From: an uncultured Prevotellaceae bacterium
Lineage (GTDB): Bacteria > Bacteroidota > Bacteroidia > Bacteroidales > Muribaculaceae
DNA: 64,000 bases
NCBI GenBank assembly: GCA_900318865.1
Contig: ONMF01000005.1
Span: 115,948-179,947 of the forward strand
Direction of reading: 5' to 3'
In this document: positions 9,377 through 17,950 of the stretch, piece after piece
How the letters are laid out: every line of letters begins with the position of its first letter
Position numbering within the stretch: the first letter of the stretch is position 1
Made by a program: the position numbers and the translations under genes
Notes under the pieces: generated by a model
The model's database searches: none
The model's input: only the letters and a program-made list of their open reading frames with translations
What the model was told of the DNA's origin: nothing

Positions 9377-11467
9377 ATGGACAAAAATTCGATTACAGGA
9401 ATGCTGCTGATGTGTGCGGTGATTTTCGGCTTCATGTGGCTGAACAAACCCTCCGAGGCCCAGCTGGCCGAGCAGCGACGCATTCAGGACTCCATCGCTC
9501 AGGTCGAGGCACAAGCCCAGAAGCTCGATGCCACACAGGGCGATGTGGACACACTCACCACCACCGAGGTGGCGCAGCTGAGAGAAATCATGGCGGCCAT
9601 GCCCGCCGAGTCGCAAAAGATTGAGAACGACGAGGTGAAGCTGGCTTTGACCGGCGGGCAGCTCACAGGCACCATCGTGGCCGGCGACACCACAGTGAGC
9701 ATCGATGAGGTGACGGCTACCACCAGTGCCAATCCCAAGGCTCACAACCTGGCCGTGGCGGCTGTGAAGCGTGCCATGGATGTCTATGCCAAGAACGGCT
9801 CGTTTGCCGGCGCGCTCAGTGGCACCGAGCAAATCATCAAGCTCGAAAACGACTCGCTGGCCATCGAACTGAGCACCAAGGGCGGCATCATCAGTCGCGC
9901 CGCGCTCAAGGGCTACAAGGCCTACAACGCCCCGCAGGTCGAGGTGTTCTCTCCGGGCGAGAATATGTACGGGTTCACGCTGAGCAACAACTCGCAGCGA
10001 TTCGACACCCGCAATTTCTTCTTCACCCCGCGCCAGCTCAACGACAGCACCGTGCTCATGCAAATCGACCTGGGAGGCGGAGCCAGCTGGGGCTTGCAGT
10101 ACACCCTGGTGCCGGGCAGTTACATGGTGCGCATGCAGATGGTGCAGCAGGGTATGACCCAGATTATTCCGCTCAACATCAACACCGTGGACTTTGACTG
10201 GACTCAGAAAATGAGCCGTCATGAAGAGGGCAAGATGTTCGAGGAGCGTAACTCGGCCATCTATTACAAATATTCCGGCAAGGGCGGCGACGTGGAGTAC
10301 ACCAAGGAGAGCGGCGACGACGACAAAGAAATCAAGGACAAGCTCAAATGGATTTCGACCAAAAACCAATTCTTCAGCGCTGTGCTCATTGCCGACAGCG
10401 TGATGACCGGAGCACAGCTCACCAGCCGGGAAATCCAAAAGGACACTCCCGACTACGAGAAATTCTTGAAACAGCTCACCATCCACACCACCATGCCCTA
10501 CGCCAGCGACAAGGCGCAGCCGGCATCGTTCTATTTCTATCTGGGCCCCAACCGCTACAAGGTGCTCTCGAGCTACGACAAGTACTCACCCGCCGAGGAC
10601 CTGAAGCTCACCCGCCTCATCCCGCTGGGATGGAAACTGTTCCGCTGGATCAACACGGGCGTGATTATTCCGGTGTTCAACTGGCTGGGCACGTTCTTGA
10701 CCAACTATGGCATCATCATCTTGATTCTCACCATCATCATCAAGCTGGTGCTCTCGCCGCTCACCTACAAGACCTACATCTCGCAGGCCAAGATGCGCTT
10801 CCTCAAGCCCGACATTGAAGCCATCAATGCCAAGTACCCCAACCAGGAGGACGCCATCAAGCGCCAGCAGAAGACCATGGAACTGTACAGCCAGGCCGGC
10901 GCCAGCCCGTTCGGCGGCTGCCTGCCCATGCTGCTGCAGATGCCCATCCTGATTGCCATGTTCACCTTCTTCCCGTCGTGCATCGAGCTGCGCGGGCAGT
11001 CGTTCCTGTGGGCACAAGACCTCTCCGCCCCCGATAAGATTGTGTCCTGGACAGGACAAATCCCGTTCATCACCAACTATTTCGGCAACCACATCAGCCT
11101 GTTCTGCCTGCTCATGACCGTCACCAACATCATCTACACCTGGCTCACCATGCAGTCACAGCAGTCGTCACAGCAAATGCCGGGCATGAAATGGATGATG
11201 TACTTGATGCCGCTCATGTTCCTCGTGTTCTTCAACAACTACGCGTCGGGACTGAGCTATTACTACTTCATCTCGCTGCTCATCACCATCGCTCAAACCT
11301 ATAGCAGCCGCCTGCTTGTGAGCGAGGAGAAAGTGCGGGCCACCATCGCGGCAAACCGGGCCAAGCCCAAGAAAAAAAGCGGTTTCATGGCACGCCTCGA
11401 GGAGGCGCAGCGGCAGCAGCAAGAGGCTCTGCGACAGCAGCAGAAGAAAGGCGGAAAGCGCCGCTGA
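9377..11467 (+). CDS. yidC: Membrane protein insertase YidC
   Basis: YidC (696 aa) inserts and folds inner-membrane proteins, alone or with SecYEG. It has an N-terminal helix (residues 5-21), a long periplasmic domain of about 400 residues, and the five-helix 60KD_IMP core (from about 418: WLGTFLTNYGIIILILTIII, then SPLTYKTYISQAKMRFLKPD, GCLPMLLQMPILIAMF, and YYYFISLLITIAQTYSSR). The tail is basic and glutamine-rich (KKKSGF onward), as in many Bacteroidetes YidC proteins. It has its own promoter after the pyrG terminator. Length is usual for the Gram-negative type. Confidence 0.96.
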   Translation: MDKNSITGMLLMCAVIFGFMWLNKPSEAQLAEQRRIQDSIAQVEAQAQKLDATQGDVDTLTTTEVAQLREIMAAMPAESQKIENDEVKLALTGGQLTGTIVAGDTTVSIDEVTATTSANPKAHNLAVAAVKRAMDVYAKNGSFAGALSGTEQIIKLENDSLAIELSTKGGIISRAALKGYKAYNAPQVEVFSPGENMYGFTLSNNSQRFDTRNFFFTPRQLNDSTVLMQIDLGGGASWGLQYTLVPGSYMVRMQMVQQGMTQIIPLNINTVDFDWTQKMSRHEEGKMFEERNSAIYYKYSGKGGDVEYTKESGDDDKEIKDKLKWISTKNQFFSAVLIADSVMTGAQLTSREIQKDTPDYEKFLKQLTIHTTMPYASDKAQPASFYFYLGPNRYKVLSSYDKYSPAEDLKLTRLIPLGWKLFRWINTGVIIPVFNWLGTFLTNYGIIILILTIIIKLVLSPLTYKTYISQAKMRFLKPDIEAINAKYPNQEDAIKRQQKTMELYSQAGASPFGGCLPMLLQMPILIAMFTFFPSCIELRGQSFLWAQDLSAPDKIVSWTGQIPFITNYFGNHISLFCLLMTVTNIIYTWLTMQSQQSSQQMPGMKWMMYLMPLMFLVFFNNYASGLSYYYFISLLITIAQTYSSRLLVSEEKVRATIAANRAKPKKKSGFMARLEEAQRQQQEALRQQQKKGGKRR

Positions 11468-11475
11468 CAACGATT

Positions 11476-11491
11476 TGGCACGATTGTTGCA
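11476..11491 (+). promoter_or_regulatory. Sigma-54 (-24/-12) promoter of the TM2/muramidase operon
   Basis: TGGCAC (11476-11481), 5 bp, TTGCA (11487-11491). GG at 11477-11478 and GC at 11489-11490 are 10 bp apart, the invariant spacing of RpoN promoters. The expected start is about 12 bp after the GC, and the first ATG is at 11536. No primary-sigma promoter is evident between yidC and this gene. The required enhancer-binding activator is not encoded in the window. Confidence 0.7.
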
Positions 11492-11535
11492 AACCCTGTG
11501 ATTTGATTATCTAACCTTATAAATTGTTTTAGAAT

Positions 11536-11997
11536 ATGCCTACTTATCAGTGCCCGCAGTGTGGGCGGCCATTCACCACACAAGAACCAACACCGCGTGC
11601 GCGCTGCCCCTATTGCGGCAACGTCGTTGACCTCAACTACACAGGTAGCCAACAACAACAGCAGCAGGCGCCCCAATTCGGCAACCAGCAGCAACAGGGC
11701 TGGCAGCAAAATGCCTATGGACAGCCTCAGCAAAACGTGGACCTCTTTGCCAACGGCCCCTCCGGAAAAAGCCGCGGCGTGGCAGGATTGCTGGCCATCT
11801 TGCTGGGCGGACTCGGAGTGCACTACTTCTACCTGGGCAAGACCGGGGCAGGTGTGCTGTTCCTCATTCTGGGATTGCTCTCGTGCGGGCTCATTAGCGT
11901 CCTCACGCTCATTCAGGGCATCCTCATGCTGCTCATGACTCAAGAGGACTTCGAAAAGAAGTACGTCTACACCCAGTCGTCATTCCCCTTGTTCTGA
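11536..11997 (+). CDS. Zinc-ribbon and TM2-domain membrane protein
   Basis: This 153-aa protein starts with a two-Cys-pair zinc ribbon (Cys6/Cys9 in CPQCG and Cys24/Cys27 in CPYCG). A glutamine/asparagine-rich linker (about 38-70) follows, then a TM2 domain: two helices around GVAGLLAILLGGLGVHYFYL and GVLFLILGLLSCGLISVLTL joined by a short turn. TM2 proteins are small inner-membrane proteins of poorly defined function. It is the first gene after the sigma-54 promoter and is 7 bp from the GH25 gene, so it probably heads an envelope operon. What the zinc ribbon binds is unknown. Confidence 0.85.
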   Translation: MPTYQCPQCGRPFTTQEPTPRARCPYCGNVVDLNYTGSQQQQQQAPQFGNQQQQGWQQNAYGQPQQNVDLFANGPSGKSRGVAGLLAILLGGLGVHYFYLGKTGAGVLFLILGLLSCGLISVLTLIQGILMLLMTQEDFEKKYVYTQSSFPLF

Positions 11998-12004
11998 AGC
12001 CCCT

Positions 12005-12772
12005 GTGGCCCAAAGACAAGGCACCAAGCGCGGCAAGGGGCGTCCCGACTACATCAAGTGGATGCTCATTGCAGGGGCAGTGGTTGTGACCGCTGTCCTG
12101 CTTGTGCTTGTAGCCAAGCGGCAGCACTTGTTTCACCACAATGTGGACATCGACCACCGGCAATATCCGGTGGCGGGCATCGACGTGTCGAAGCACAACG
12201 GCGACATCGACTTTGAGCAGGTGCGCGACCAGGGATTCGAGTTTGTCTTCATCAAGGCATCGGAAGGGGCCACCTTCCACGACCCGAATTTCATCGCCAA
12301 CCACCATGCCGCCACCAAGGCCGGGCTCAAAGTGGGTGCCTACCATTTCTTCAGAAAAAACCGCGAGGGCGACGCGCAGGCACGCAACCTCTTGCGCGCG
12401 GTGGCCGGACACCGGCTCGACCTGCCCCTGGTCATCGATGTGGAGGACTGGGACAACGACCACTTCGTCACCGATGCCGACATCAAACGCCGGCTCACCC
12501 AACTGGCCCGCACGCTCGAAAGCAAGGGCTACCGAATCATGATTTACACCAACGGCCATGGCTACGAAAAGTATTACAAGCCCAACTTTGCGGGCAAGCC
12601 GCTATGGCTGTGTTCCTTCACCGACCCGCAGAAACTCCAGTCGAACTATCCTGTCACAATACAGCAGCACAGCCACTGGGGCGAGGTGAAAGGTATCGAT
12701 GGAGAAGTTGACCTGAACGTGTTTTGCGGCTCAAGGGAGCAATGGAATGACTTTTTAAATAACAACCAATGA
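12005..12772 (+). CDS. GH25 muramidase (lysozyme), membrane-anchored
   Basis: This 255-aa protein has a basic N-terminus, one membrane helix (about 17-37) and a complete GH25 domain that should cleave the MurNAc-GlcNAc bond of peptidoglycan in the periplasm. Landmarks are PVAGIDVSKHNGDIDFEQV with Asp60, VFIKASEGATFHDP, KVGAYHFFR, and the catalytic D-x-E motif VIDVEDWD (Asp145, Glu147). The start is a GTG 7 bp after the TM2 stop, since no ATG fits before the helix. Its stop overlaps the next gene by 4 bp. It may act in wall remodelling or serve as an effector; operon context favours remodelling. Confidence 0.92.
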   Translation: MAQRQGTKRGKGRPDYIKWMLIAGAVVVTAVLLVLVAKRQHLFHHNVDIDHRQYPVAGIDVSKHNGDIDFEQVRDQGFEFVFIKASEGATFHDPNFIANHHAATKAGLKVGAYHFFRKNREGDAQARNLLRAVAGHRLDLPLVIDVEDWDNDHFVTDADIKRRLTQLARTLESKGYRIMIYTNGHGYEKYYKPNFAGKPLWLCSFTDPQKLQSNYPVTIQQHSHWGEVKGIDGEVDLNVFCGSREQWNDFLNNNQ

Positions 12773-13395
12773 CCATGAGCAACATCATGAACCGATTATT
12801 AACCTGCATCGTGTGCGCCGGCTTGGCATTAGCCACCCACGCGGCCACCTACACCTGGAGCCGGCACAACATTTCCTTCGAAACGCCCGAGGACGGATGG
12901 GTTTCCTACTCATCGGCCACGCGGTTCGAAATCCAGTGGGACGACATGGTCATGACCGTCCAGCTCTACGCCAAAGAAAAAGGCAACGAGAAAAAAGTCC
13001 TGAAAAACAATCTTCAGCGGAAAGCAGCCGGATTCAATATGTACGACACCGACGACGCCAAGGTCAAGGTCAAGGGATTCAAGACCTACAGCATCGAGGG
13101 CACCATGCCCGACGGCTCGCGTTGTGTCATTGCCGACCTGGTGTCAAAGCATCAAGACCTGATTATTGAAATCACCGTCAACTACCTCTACGGAAACCGC
13201 GAGGTGGTCGACGACATGATTGAGAGTTTCACCGAGGGTAAGCAGACCGAGCACAAAGAGAAAAAGCAACAGCGCATCCAGAGCCGCGAAGACGCCGAGC
13301 GACAACAGCAGCAACTCGAGGAACAGCGCAAGGAACAGGAAAAAGAACGCCGGCTACAACAAGAGCGCAAAGCCGGAAAACTGCACGATGCCTGA
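12769..13395 (+). CDS. Secreted unknown protein with a charged C-terminal coiled coil
   Basis: This is a 208-aa protein of unknown function. A signal peptide (about residues 1-24, ending before ATYTWSRHN) is followed by a roughly 120-residue domain with alternating beta-type segments. The last 45 residues are almost entirely Glu, Gln, Lys and Arg and should form a coiled coil (EDAERQQQQLEEQRKEQEKE). The ATG overlaps the stop of the muramidase gene (ATGA), so translation is probably coupled; a second ATG 6 bp on is equally possible. It likely acts in the periplasm with its operon partners. Confidence 0.75.
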   Translation: MTMSNIMNRLLTCIVCAGLALATHAATYTWSRHNISFETPEDGWVSYSSATRFEIQWDDMVMTVQLYAKEKGNEKKVLKNNLQRKAAGFNMYDTDDAKVKVKGFKTYSIEGTMPDGSRCVIADLVSKHQDLIIEITVNYLYGNREVVDDMIESFTEGKQTEHKEKKQQRIQSREDAERQQQQLEEQRKEQEKERRLQQERKAGKLHDA

Positions 13396-13433
13396 ACGCA
13401 GGCAATTTTAGCCACCCCTATAAACCGCACCAC

Positions 13434-14681
13434 ATGATGATAAAAAAAATCCAATTCTCGCTCATTGCCGTCATGGCTACAGCATTTTTCTCGTCGGCAC
13501 AAGACGCAGCGCAGCCGCAACAGGCAAGCAGCCTGCTGTTGCCGCTCATCTATGAGACTCAATCCTCTGCCCAGCCCCAGCAGCTGCAAGTGCCCGAGTT
13601 GGCAATCGACAACCGCCGGCCTCTCACTCTCGATGCCGACCAGCAATGGCTCGACGATGCCACACAAGAGTCGCAGCGGGTCAACATGCTGCGTTACCGC
13701 GCCATGATAGCACGGCCGGCCAGCGTGCGCTACAACGTGAACACCCTGCCCGAGCCCCCCAAGCAATACCTCATCACCGCCAATCCGTCGCAAGGCATGC
13801 TCACCGTGGAGCCGCCGGCCGTGTCACAACCCACCGAGGCACCGGCGGCCGACGCCCCGCTCAAAATCCACAACTGGCTGCACCTGTTCAATGCCTCGCT
13901 GCATTTCACGCAAGCCTACATCAGCGGCAACTGGTATCAAGGCGGCCAAAACAACCTCAACATCCTGGCCGACATCAAGTGGGAATGTAACCTTAATCAG
14001 AATGTGCACCCCAACTGGCTGTTCAACAACTCGCTGCAGTATAAGCTGGGTGTTTCCACTGCCCACGCTGACTCACTGCGTAATTACATGATCAACGAGG
14101 ACAACTTCCTCTTCTCGTCACAACTGGGTTACAAAGCGGTGAAAAACTGGTACTACAGTGCCATGCTGCAGTTCAAGACTCAGTTCTTCAACAATTACAA
14201 GTCCAACACCCGCACCATGACGGCCTCGTTCCTGTCGCCGGGCGAGTTGAATATCGGTCTTGGTATGACCTACGAGAAAAAAGACCGCGACGGCAACCGC
14301 ACGTTCAATCTGGCCATCGCGCCGCTGTCCTACAACCTGAAGATTTGCCGCGACATCACTCGCCTCAACCCCGAGAACTTCGGCATCGACGAGGGGCATC
14401 ACACCAAGCACAGCTTCGGTAGCAACATCGAGGCCAAACTGGCATGGAAGCTTCACCCCAACATCTCATGGACGTCACGCCTCTATGCCTTCACCAACTA
14501 CCGCTATGTGCAGGGCGACTGGGAAAACACCTTCGATTTCTCGGTCACACGCTACCTCAACACCCAAATCTACACCCACCTGCGATTCGACAAGTCGCAC
14601 CCCTGGGACCCCGACTGGCGCTACTGGCAATTCAAGGAAATCCTGAGCTTCGGGCTCACCTACCGCTTCAGCACCACTTGA
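13434..14681 (+). CDS. DUF3078-type outer-membrane protein
   Basis: This 415-aa secreted protein has a signal peptide (residues 1-23) and a Gln/Pro/Ala-rich lead. Its C-terminal half is aromatic and alternating: WLHLFNASLHFTQAYISGNW, YQGGQNNLNILADIKWE, then repeated Asn/Trp/Tyr-rich strands ending in LSFGLTYRF. This matches DUF3078, a Bacteroidetes family predicted to form an outer-membrane beta barrel; the terminal phenylalanine-type strand agrees. Function is unknown. It lies 38 bp after the coiled-coil gene and 4 bp before the next, inside the sigma-54 operon. Confidence 0.75.
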   Translation: MMIKKIQFSLIAVMATAFFSSAQDAAQPQQASSLLLPLIYETQSSAQPQQLQVPELAIDNRRPLTLDADQQWLDDATQESQRVNMLRYRAMIARPASVRYNVNTLPEPPKQYLITANPSQGMLTVEPPAVSQPTEAPAADAPLKIHNWLHLFNASLHFTQAYISGNWYQGGQNNLNILADIKWECNLNQNVHPNWLFNNSLQYKLGVSTAHADSLRNYMINEDNFLFSSQLGYKAVKNWYYSAMLQFKTQFFNNYKSNTRTMTASFLSPGELNIGLGMTYEKKDRDGNRTFNLAIAPLSYNLKICRDITRLNPENFGIDEGHHTKHSFGSNIEAKLAWKLHPNISWTSRLYAFTNYRYVQGDWENTFDFSVTRYLNTQIYTHLRFDKSHPWDPDWRYWQFKEILSFGLTYRFSTT

Positions 14682-14685
14682 TGCC

Positions 14686-15276
14686 ATGACCCGACGCCTC
14701 TCCACGCTCATCATCACGCTCATGCTCACAGCCGCAGCATGGGCCGGCACGGTGCCCGCCAAATCTTCTTTCCTGCCGGGCATCGACGAGGACTCCATGC
14801 GTGTGCGCCTTGACGAGACCGACCTCCAGCCGCTCGAGGGCATCTGGAGCTACCCCACCGAGCACATGACACTGGGCATCGAGCGGCAAAACGAGGTGCA
14901 TGGCGCCGACTACCGGATCATCTATCTGGCGGGCGACGACATCGAGCTGCTGCCGGGCACGGTCATCGGCTATCTGGCTCACACCGCGGTGGCCAGCAAA
15001 CTGCAGCTGTGGCTCTACAGCCAGCGTGACCGCATCACCCTGCTCAAGCCCATGGAATGTGTGGCCACGCTGAGCGCCGATGCCTCCACCCTCACCTTCG
15101 ACCCGCCGCACTGGCGCGTCAAGGTAAGGGTGAACCTGGCCCGATTCCTGCCGTCGATTTTCCGCTCCATCTCCATCATCCCCGACAAGGTGGAGGAGAA
15201 AGTGCCCATTGGATTCAACAAAGTCTACCCCGAAGGGGGAAACGGAAACCGATTCAACACCATCCGCTATCTATGA
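14686..15276 (+). CDS. Secreted protein of unknown function
   Basis: This is a 196-aa protein with a clear signal peptide (about 1-19, cleaved near AWAGT). The mature part is mainly beta-type with no motif I can name; a segment LEGIWSYPTEHMTLGIERQN resembles a start strand of lipocalin-like or DUF-type domains, but this is weak. Its start is 4 bp after the DUF3078 stop and its stop overlaps the next start (ATGA). It is part of the same envelope operon. Confidence 0.7.
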   Translation: MTRRLSTLIITLMLTAAAWAGTVPAKSSFLPGIDEDSMRVRLDETDLQPLEGIWSYPTEHMTLGIERQNEVHGADYRIIYLAGDDIELLPGTVIGYLAHTAVASKLQLWLYSQRDRITLLKPMECVATLSADASTLTFDPPHWRVKVRVNLARFLPSIFRSISIIPDKVEEKVPIGFNKVYPEGGNGNRFNTIRYL

Positions 15277-15779
15277 ACGCCACAGCACGCTTTCTCACCA
15301 TCGGCCTGGCCGGTGCGGTAGCCCTGAGCATCATCGCATCGCCACGCACGCGCACCACCCAGTCACAAATTCGCGGCACGGCCCTCATTGTGCAGCCGCT
15401 GCAACTGCAGCCGGCCGACAGCACTTGGCGGGCCGACGATGCCGGCGTCGATCAGGCAGCCATCACCATCAGGGGCTTTGCCAAGCGTGCCGGCGACACC
15501 AAGGAGTCGTTCATGGTCACCAACAACACCCATCACCCCATCAGCGCCGTGAGGCTCCTGCTGCGTTATAGCAGCACCGGCGGAGCCATTATCCACGAGC
15601 GCAAGGTGACACTGCCCGTCACGCTCAAGCCCGGAGGCACGCAGATGGTCGACGTGCGCTCTTTCGACATCCAACGCCTCTACTACTACCACGCCGGTCC
15701 CAAGCCACGCAAGCAGGCCACCCCGTTCACAGTGAGCTATTGGCTGCTGGGCTACGACATCCCCGTGGGACAATATTGA
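15273..15779 (+). CDS. Secreted protein of unknown function with a beta-sandwich-like domain
   Basis: This 168-aa protein has a signal peptide or membrane anchor (about 1-23). A domain follows containing FMVTNNTHHPISAVRLLLRY and TLPVTLKPGGTQMVDVRSFD, a pattern like small Ig-like or FxLYD-type folds. I do not recognise the family. I chose the ATG at 15273 because it overlaps the upstream stop and gives a signal peptide; the frame is open further upstream but that part overlaps the preceding gene. It is the last gene of the sigma-54 operon, before a strong hairpin. Confidence 0.7.
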   Translation: MNATARFLTIGLAGAVALSIIASPRTRTTQSQIRGTALIVQPLQLQPADSTWRADDAGVDQAAITIRGFAKRAGDTKESFMVTNNTHHPISAVRLLLRYSSTGGAIIHERKVTLPVTLKPGGTQMVDVRSFDIQRLYYYHAGPKPRKQATPFTVSYWLLGYDIPVGQY

Positions 15780-15794
15780 TGCCAACAAATACAG

Positions 15795-15834
15795 CCGGCG
15801 ACGCGGTGAGCATTGTAAGCTACCGCGTCGCCGG
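15795..15834. terminator. Hairpin between convergent genes
   Basis: CCGGCGACGCGGT (15795-15807) and ACCGCGTCGCCGG (15822-15834) form a perfect 13-bp stem with a 14-nt loop. It lies between two convergent stops. There is no T-run, so it may act with Rho or as an mRNA 3' stabiliser. Confidence 0.6.
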
Positions 15835-15865
15835 TATTGATTGTGGACAAGTAATATAACCGGGG

Positions 15866-17950
15866 TTATTCCTGCTCAAGGAGCAAGTTCACCAGTGAGG
15901 TCACATCGGCAACACCCACCTCGCCGTCACCATTCAGGTCGGCCGACGGGAAATCGGCGGCATCAATGGGCGACTCATTGGTCAGCACAATGTTCACGAG
16001 CGAGGTAATGTCGGCCACGCTCACCTCGTTGTCCAGGTTCACATCGCCGCGCTTGAAGAAGTCCACCGTCCACTCGGCCACGGTCGCGTCATCGGCACGC
16101 AAATAGGGACGACCGAGCTTAATAGGATAAACATCGGTGGGACGGATAAACTTGGCTTGCTCCCGGTCGTAGTAGCAAGCGCCCTCACTGATATTGCGCA
16201 AGTCGGTAAAGCTGTTTAATGCGTAGGCCAACATATTCGTGCCTGTCTGCGCGGCCTCAGTGGTCAGGAGCAGCCAGATGAAATTCTCGGGGTGATTGAG
16301 CAACCCTTTAATGAGCACCGGATTGCTGTAATAATCCACTTTCGTGGGGGTCAAATGACCGGCGCCATTGGAGGCAAGGAGGTAGGCATCGAGGCCGGCC
16401 GCTTGATAATCCACGGTGTTAAAATGCGTGGTGATCACATCGGTGTCGTAGTCGTGCTTGTTATTATAATAAGGAGCAATCCGGTCCATATATTTGCCGT
16501 ACGAGTCGGTGTTGCTGCCGAACACCCCCCTAATGTCAAGGCGGTCTTCCCAGGTCATCCAGCAGGTGAATTTGGCGGGGTCATTGCCAGAGAAGAACCC
16601 CACCCAATCGTAGGTGCGTTCCTCAGTGGAAGGCGAAACGAAAATTCCCTCAAGATTAGACATGTCGGCAAAAGCCCATGCGCCGATTGATGTGGTTGAT
16701 TCAGGAATGTAGAGCAAATTGGCAGGAACCTCGTCGTCTTCGGTCACATTGCGAGTGAACGAGGCGGTGCAGTTACGGAATGCTCGATCGCCGATACTCT
16801 TCAGTGGCGACCCGGGCTCAAACAAGCCATTGCTGTAAATGGTTTGGGATTTACAAGCGTGAAAAGCATCGTCGGCAATCGCTGTAACCTGATACCGCTT
16901 GGTGCCCCCATATACGTCATCAGCCACTTCACTGCTGAGTATCAGCCGGGTGGGGCACTTGGCTTTTTCAGGATTATACACCATTTTCACCGTGCCGGCG
17001 AGCGAGGTGCCCTCCGGGGGCGTGGTGCTGGTCACCGAATAATGCACATAGGATTTCGAAGCGGCCTTTTCGGCAAAATCGTATGCACCGCGGCTAATGG
17101 TGTACGAGCTGCTCTTCCAATCACTTTGACAATATATTAGCTCATGTTCGACGGGCACATATAAATTTTGGAGACTCGTCAACTTTTTCAGAACTTCGGT
17201 AGGTGCTTGTTGGAGTGGCTTATTGAAATAGAGATTCATGAGCGACGTCATGTTGTTAAATATCAACGCATGGTATTCCACACTCGACGGAATCACCAGC
17301 TTTTCAATCTTCGAATTGGCGAAAGCGGAATTGCCAATGCTTGTCACACCATAAGGAAGCACCATCTCCTTGACATTGACGCCTTCGAAAGCGTTATCAC
17401 CGATATAATTCAAATCGGGAGAAAACTGGATGCCCGACAGCGTGCTGTTATAGAAAGCAAATTCGTCGATAGTGGTCACACCTTTAATGAGACAGTCGAC
17501 AATGCCACTTTCGGCAAAGGCGTGATTTTTGATTCGCTTCACAGTGACCGGAAGTTCCATACTGAATCGATTGGTGGCCTTGGCAAACGCATACTCATCC
17601 ACGCTATTCAGGGTATAATTCACTCCCTCAATTTTGACAATTCCCGGAACTCGTACCGTTTGCACCACAGTTCCACCACCCTCGTTCGGACTGGAAGTCG
17701 ACGCTTGGTCGATACCGCCAATGCCGTAGCCGGGAACCAGTTCCACGGTTTTGGCCGTGGGGTCGGTCACCGTATAGGCAAGCGCAAGGTCGCTGATATT
17801 GGTGGTAAAGCCAGCGTAATCATAGGCAGTCTTGCTGTCTTGATTGATAGCGGAGAATCCACTCCACCCTGCAGCTATGTAATTGGCAACCTGACTGCGC
17901 GGCACAAAAAGATTGTCGATGGGCGATTTGGCGCCCTGGAAATTAGTCAA
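15866..17950 (-). CDS. BspA-like leucine-rich-repeat protein with dockerin-like tail, 5'-truncated
   Basis: This 694-residue frame encodes BspA-type leucine-rich repeats (for example IKNHAFAESGIVDCLIKGV, IDEFAFYNSTLSGIQF, IGDNAFEGVNVKEMVLPYGV) and ends in two dockerin-like calcium-binding repeats (GDVNLDNEVSVADITSLVNI and a second copy). BspA proteins are surface adhesins. The N-terminus is odd: no signal peptide, only a TTG start, and the first 35 residues (NLFVPRSQVANYIAAGWSGF) look like the end of a repeat block, not its beginning. It overlaps the upstream lipoprotein gene by 8 bp. I infer that the 5' part was deleted, so it is probably non-functional or not exported. Confidence 0.7.
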   Translation of the reverse strand: MTNFQGAKSPIDNLFVPRSQVANYIAAGWSGFSAINQDSKTAYDYAGFTTNISDLALAYTVTDPTAKTVELVPGYGIGGIDQASTSSPNEGGGTVVQTVRVPGIVKIEGVNYTLNSVDEYAFAKATNRFSMELPVTVKRIKNHAFAESGIVDCLIKGVTTIDEFAFYNSTLSGIQFSPDLNYIGDNAFEGVNVKEMVLPYGVTSIGNSAFANSKIEKLVIPSSVEYHALIFNNMTSLMNLYFNKPLQQAPTEVLKKLTSLQNLYVPVEHELIYCQSDWKSSSYTISRGAYDFAEKAASKSYVHYSVTSTTPPEGTSLAGTVKMVYNPEKAKCPTRLILSSEVADDVYGGTKRYQVTAIADDAFHACKSQTIYSNGLFEPGSPLKSIGDRAFRNCTASFTRNVTEDDEVPANLLYIPESTTSIGAWAFADMSNLEGIFVSPSTEERTYDWVGFFSGNDPAKFTCWMTWEDRLDIRGVFGSNTDSYGKYMDRIAPYYNNKHDYDTDVITTHFNTVDYQAAGLDAYLLASNGAGHLTPTKVDYYSNPVLIKGLLNHPENFIWLLLTTEAAQTGTNMLAYALNSFTDLRNISEGACYYDREQAKFIRPTDVYPIKLGRPYLRADDATVAEWTVDFFKRGDVNLDNEVSVADITSLVNIVLTNESPIDAADFPSADLNGDGEVGVADVTSLVNLLLEQE

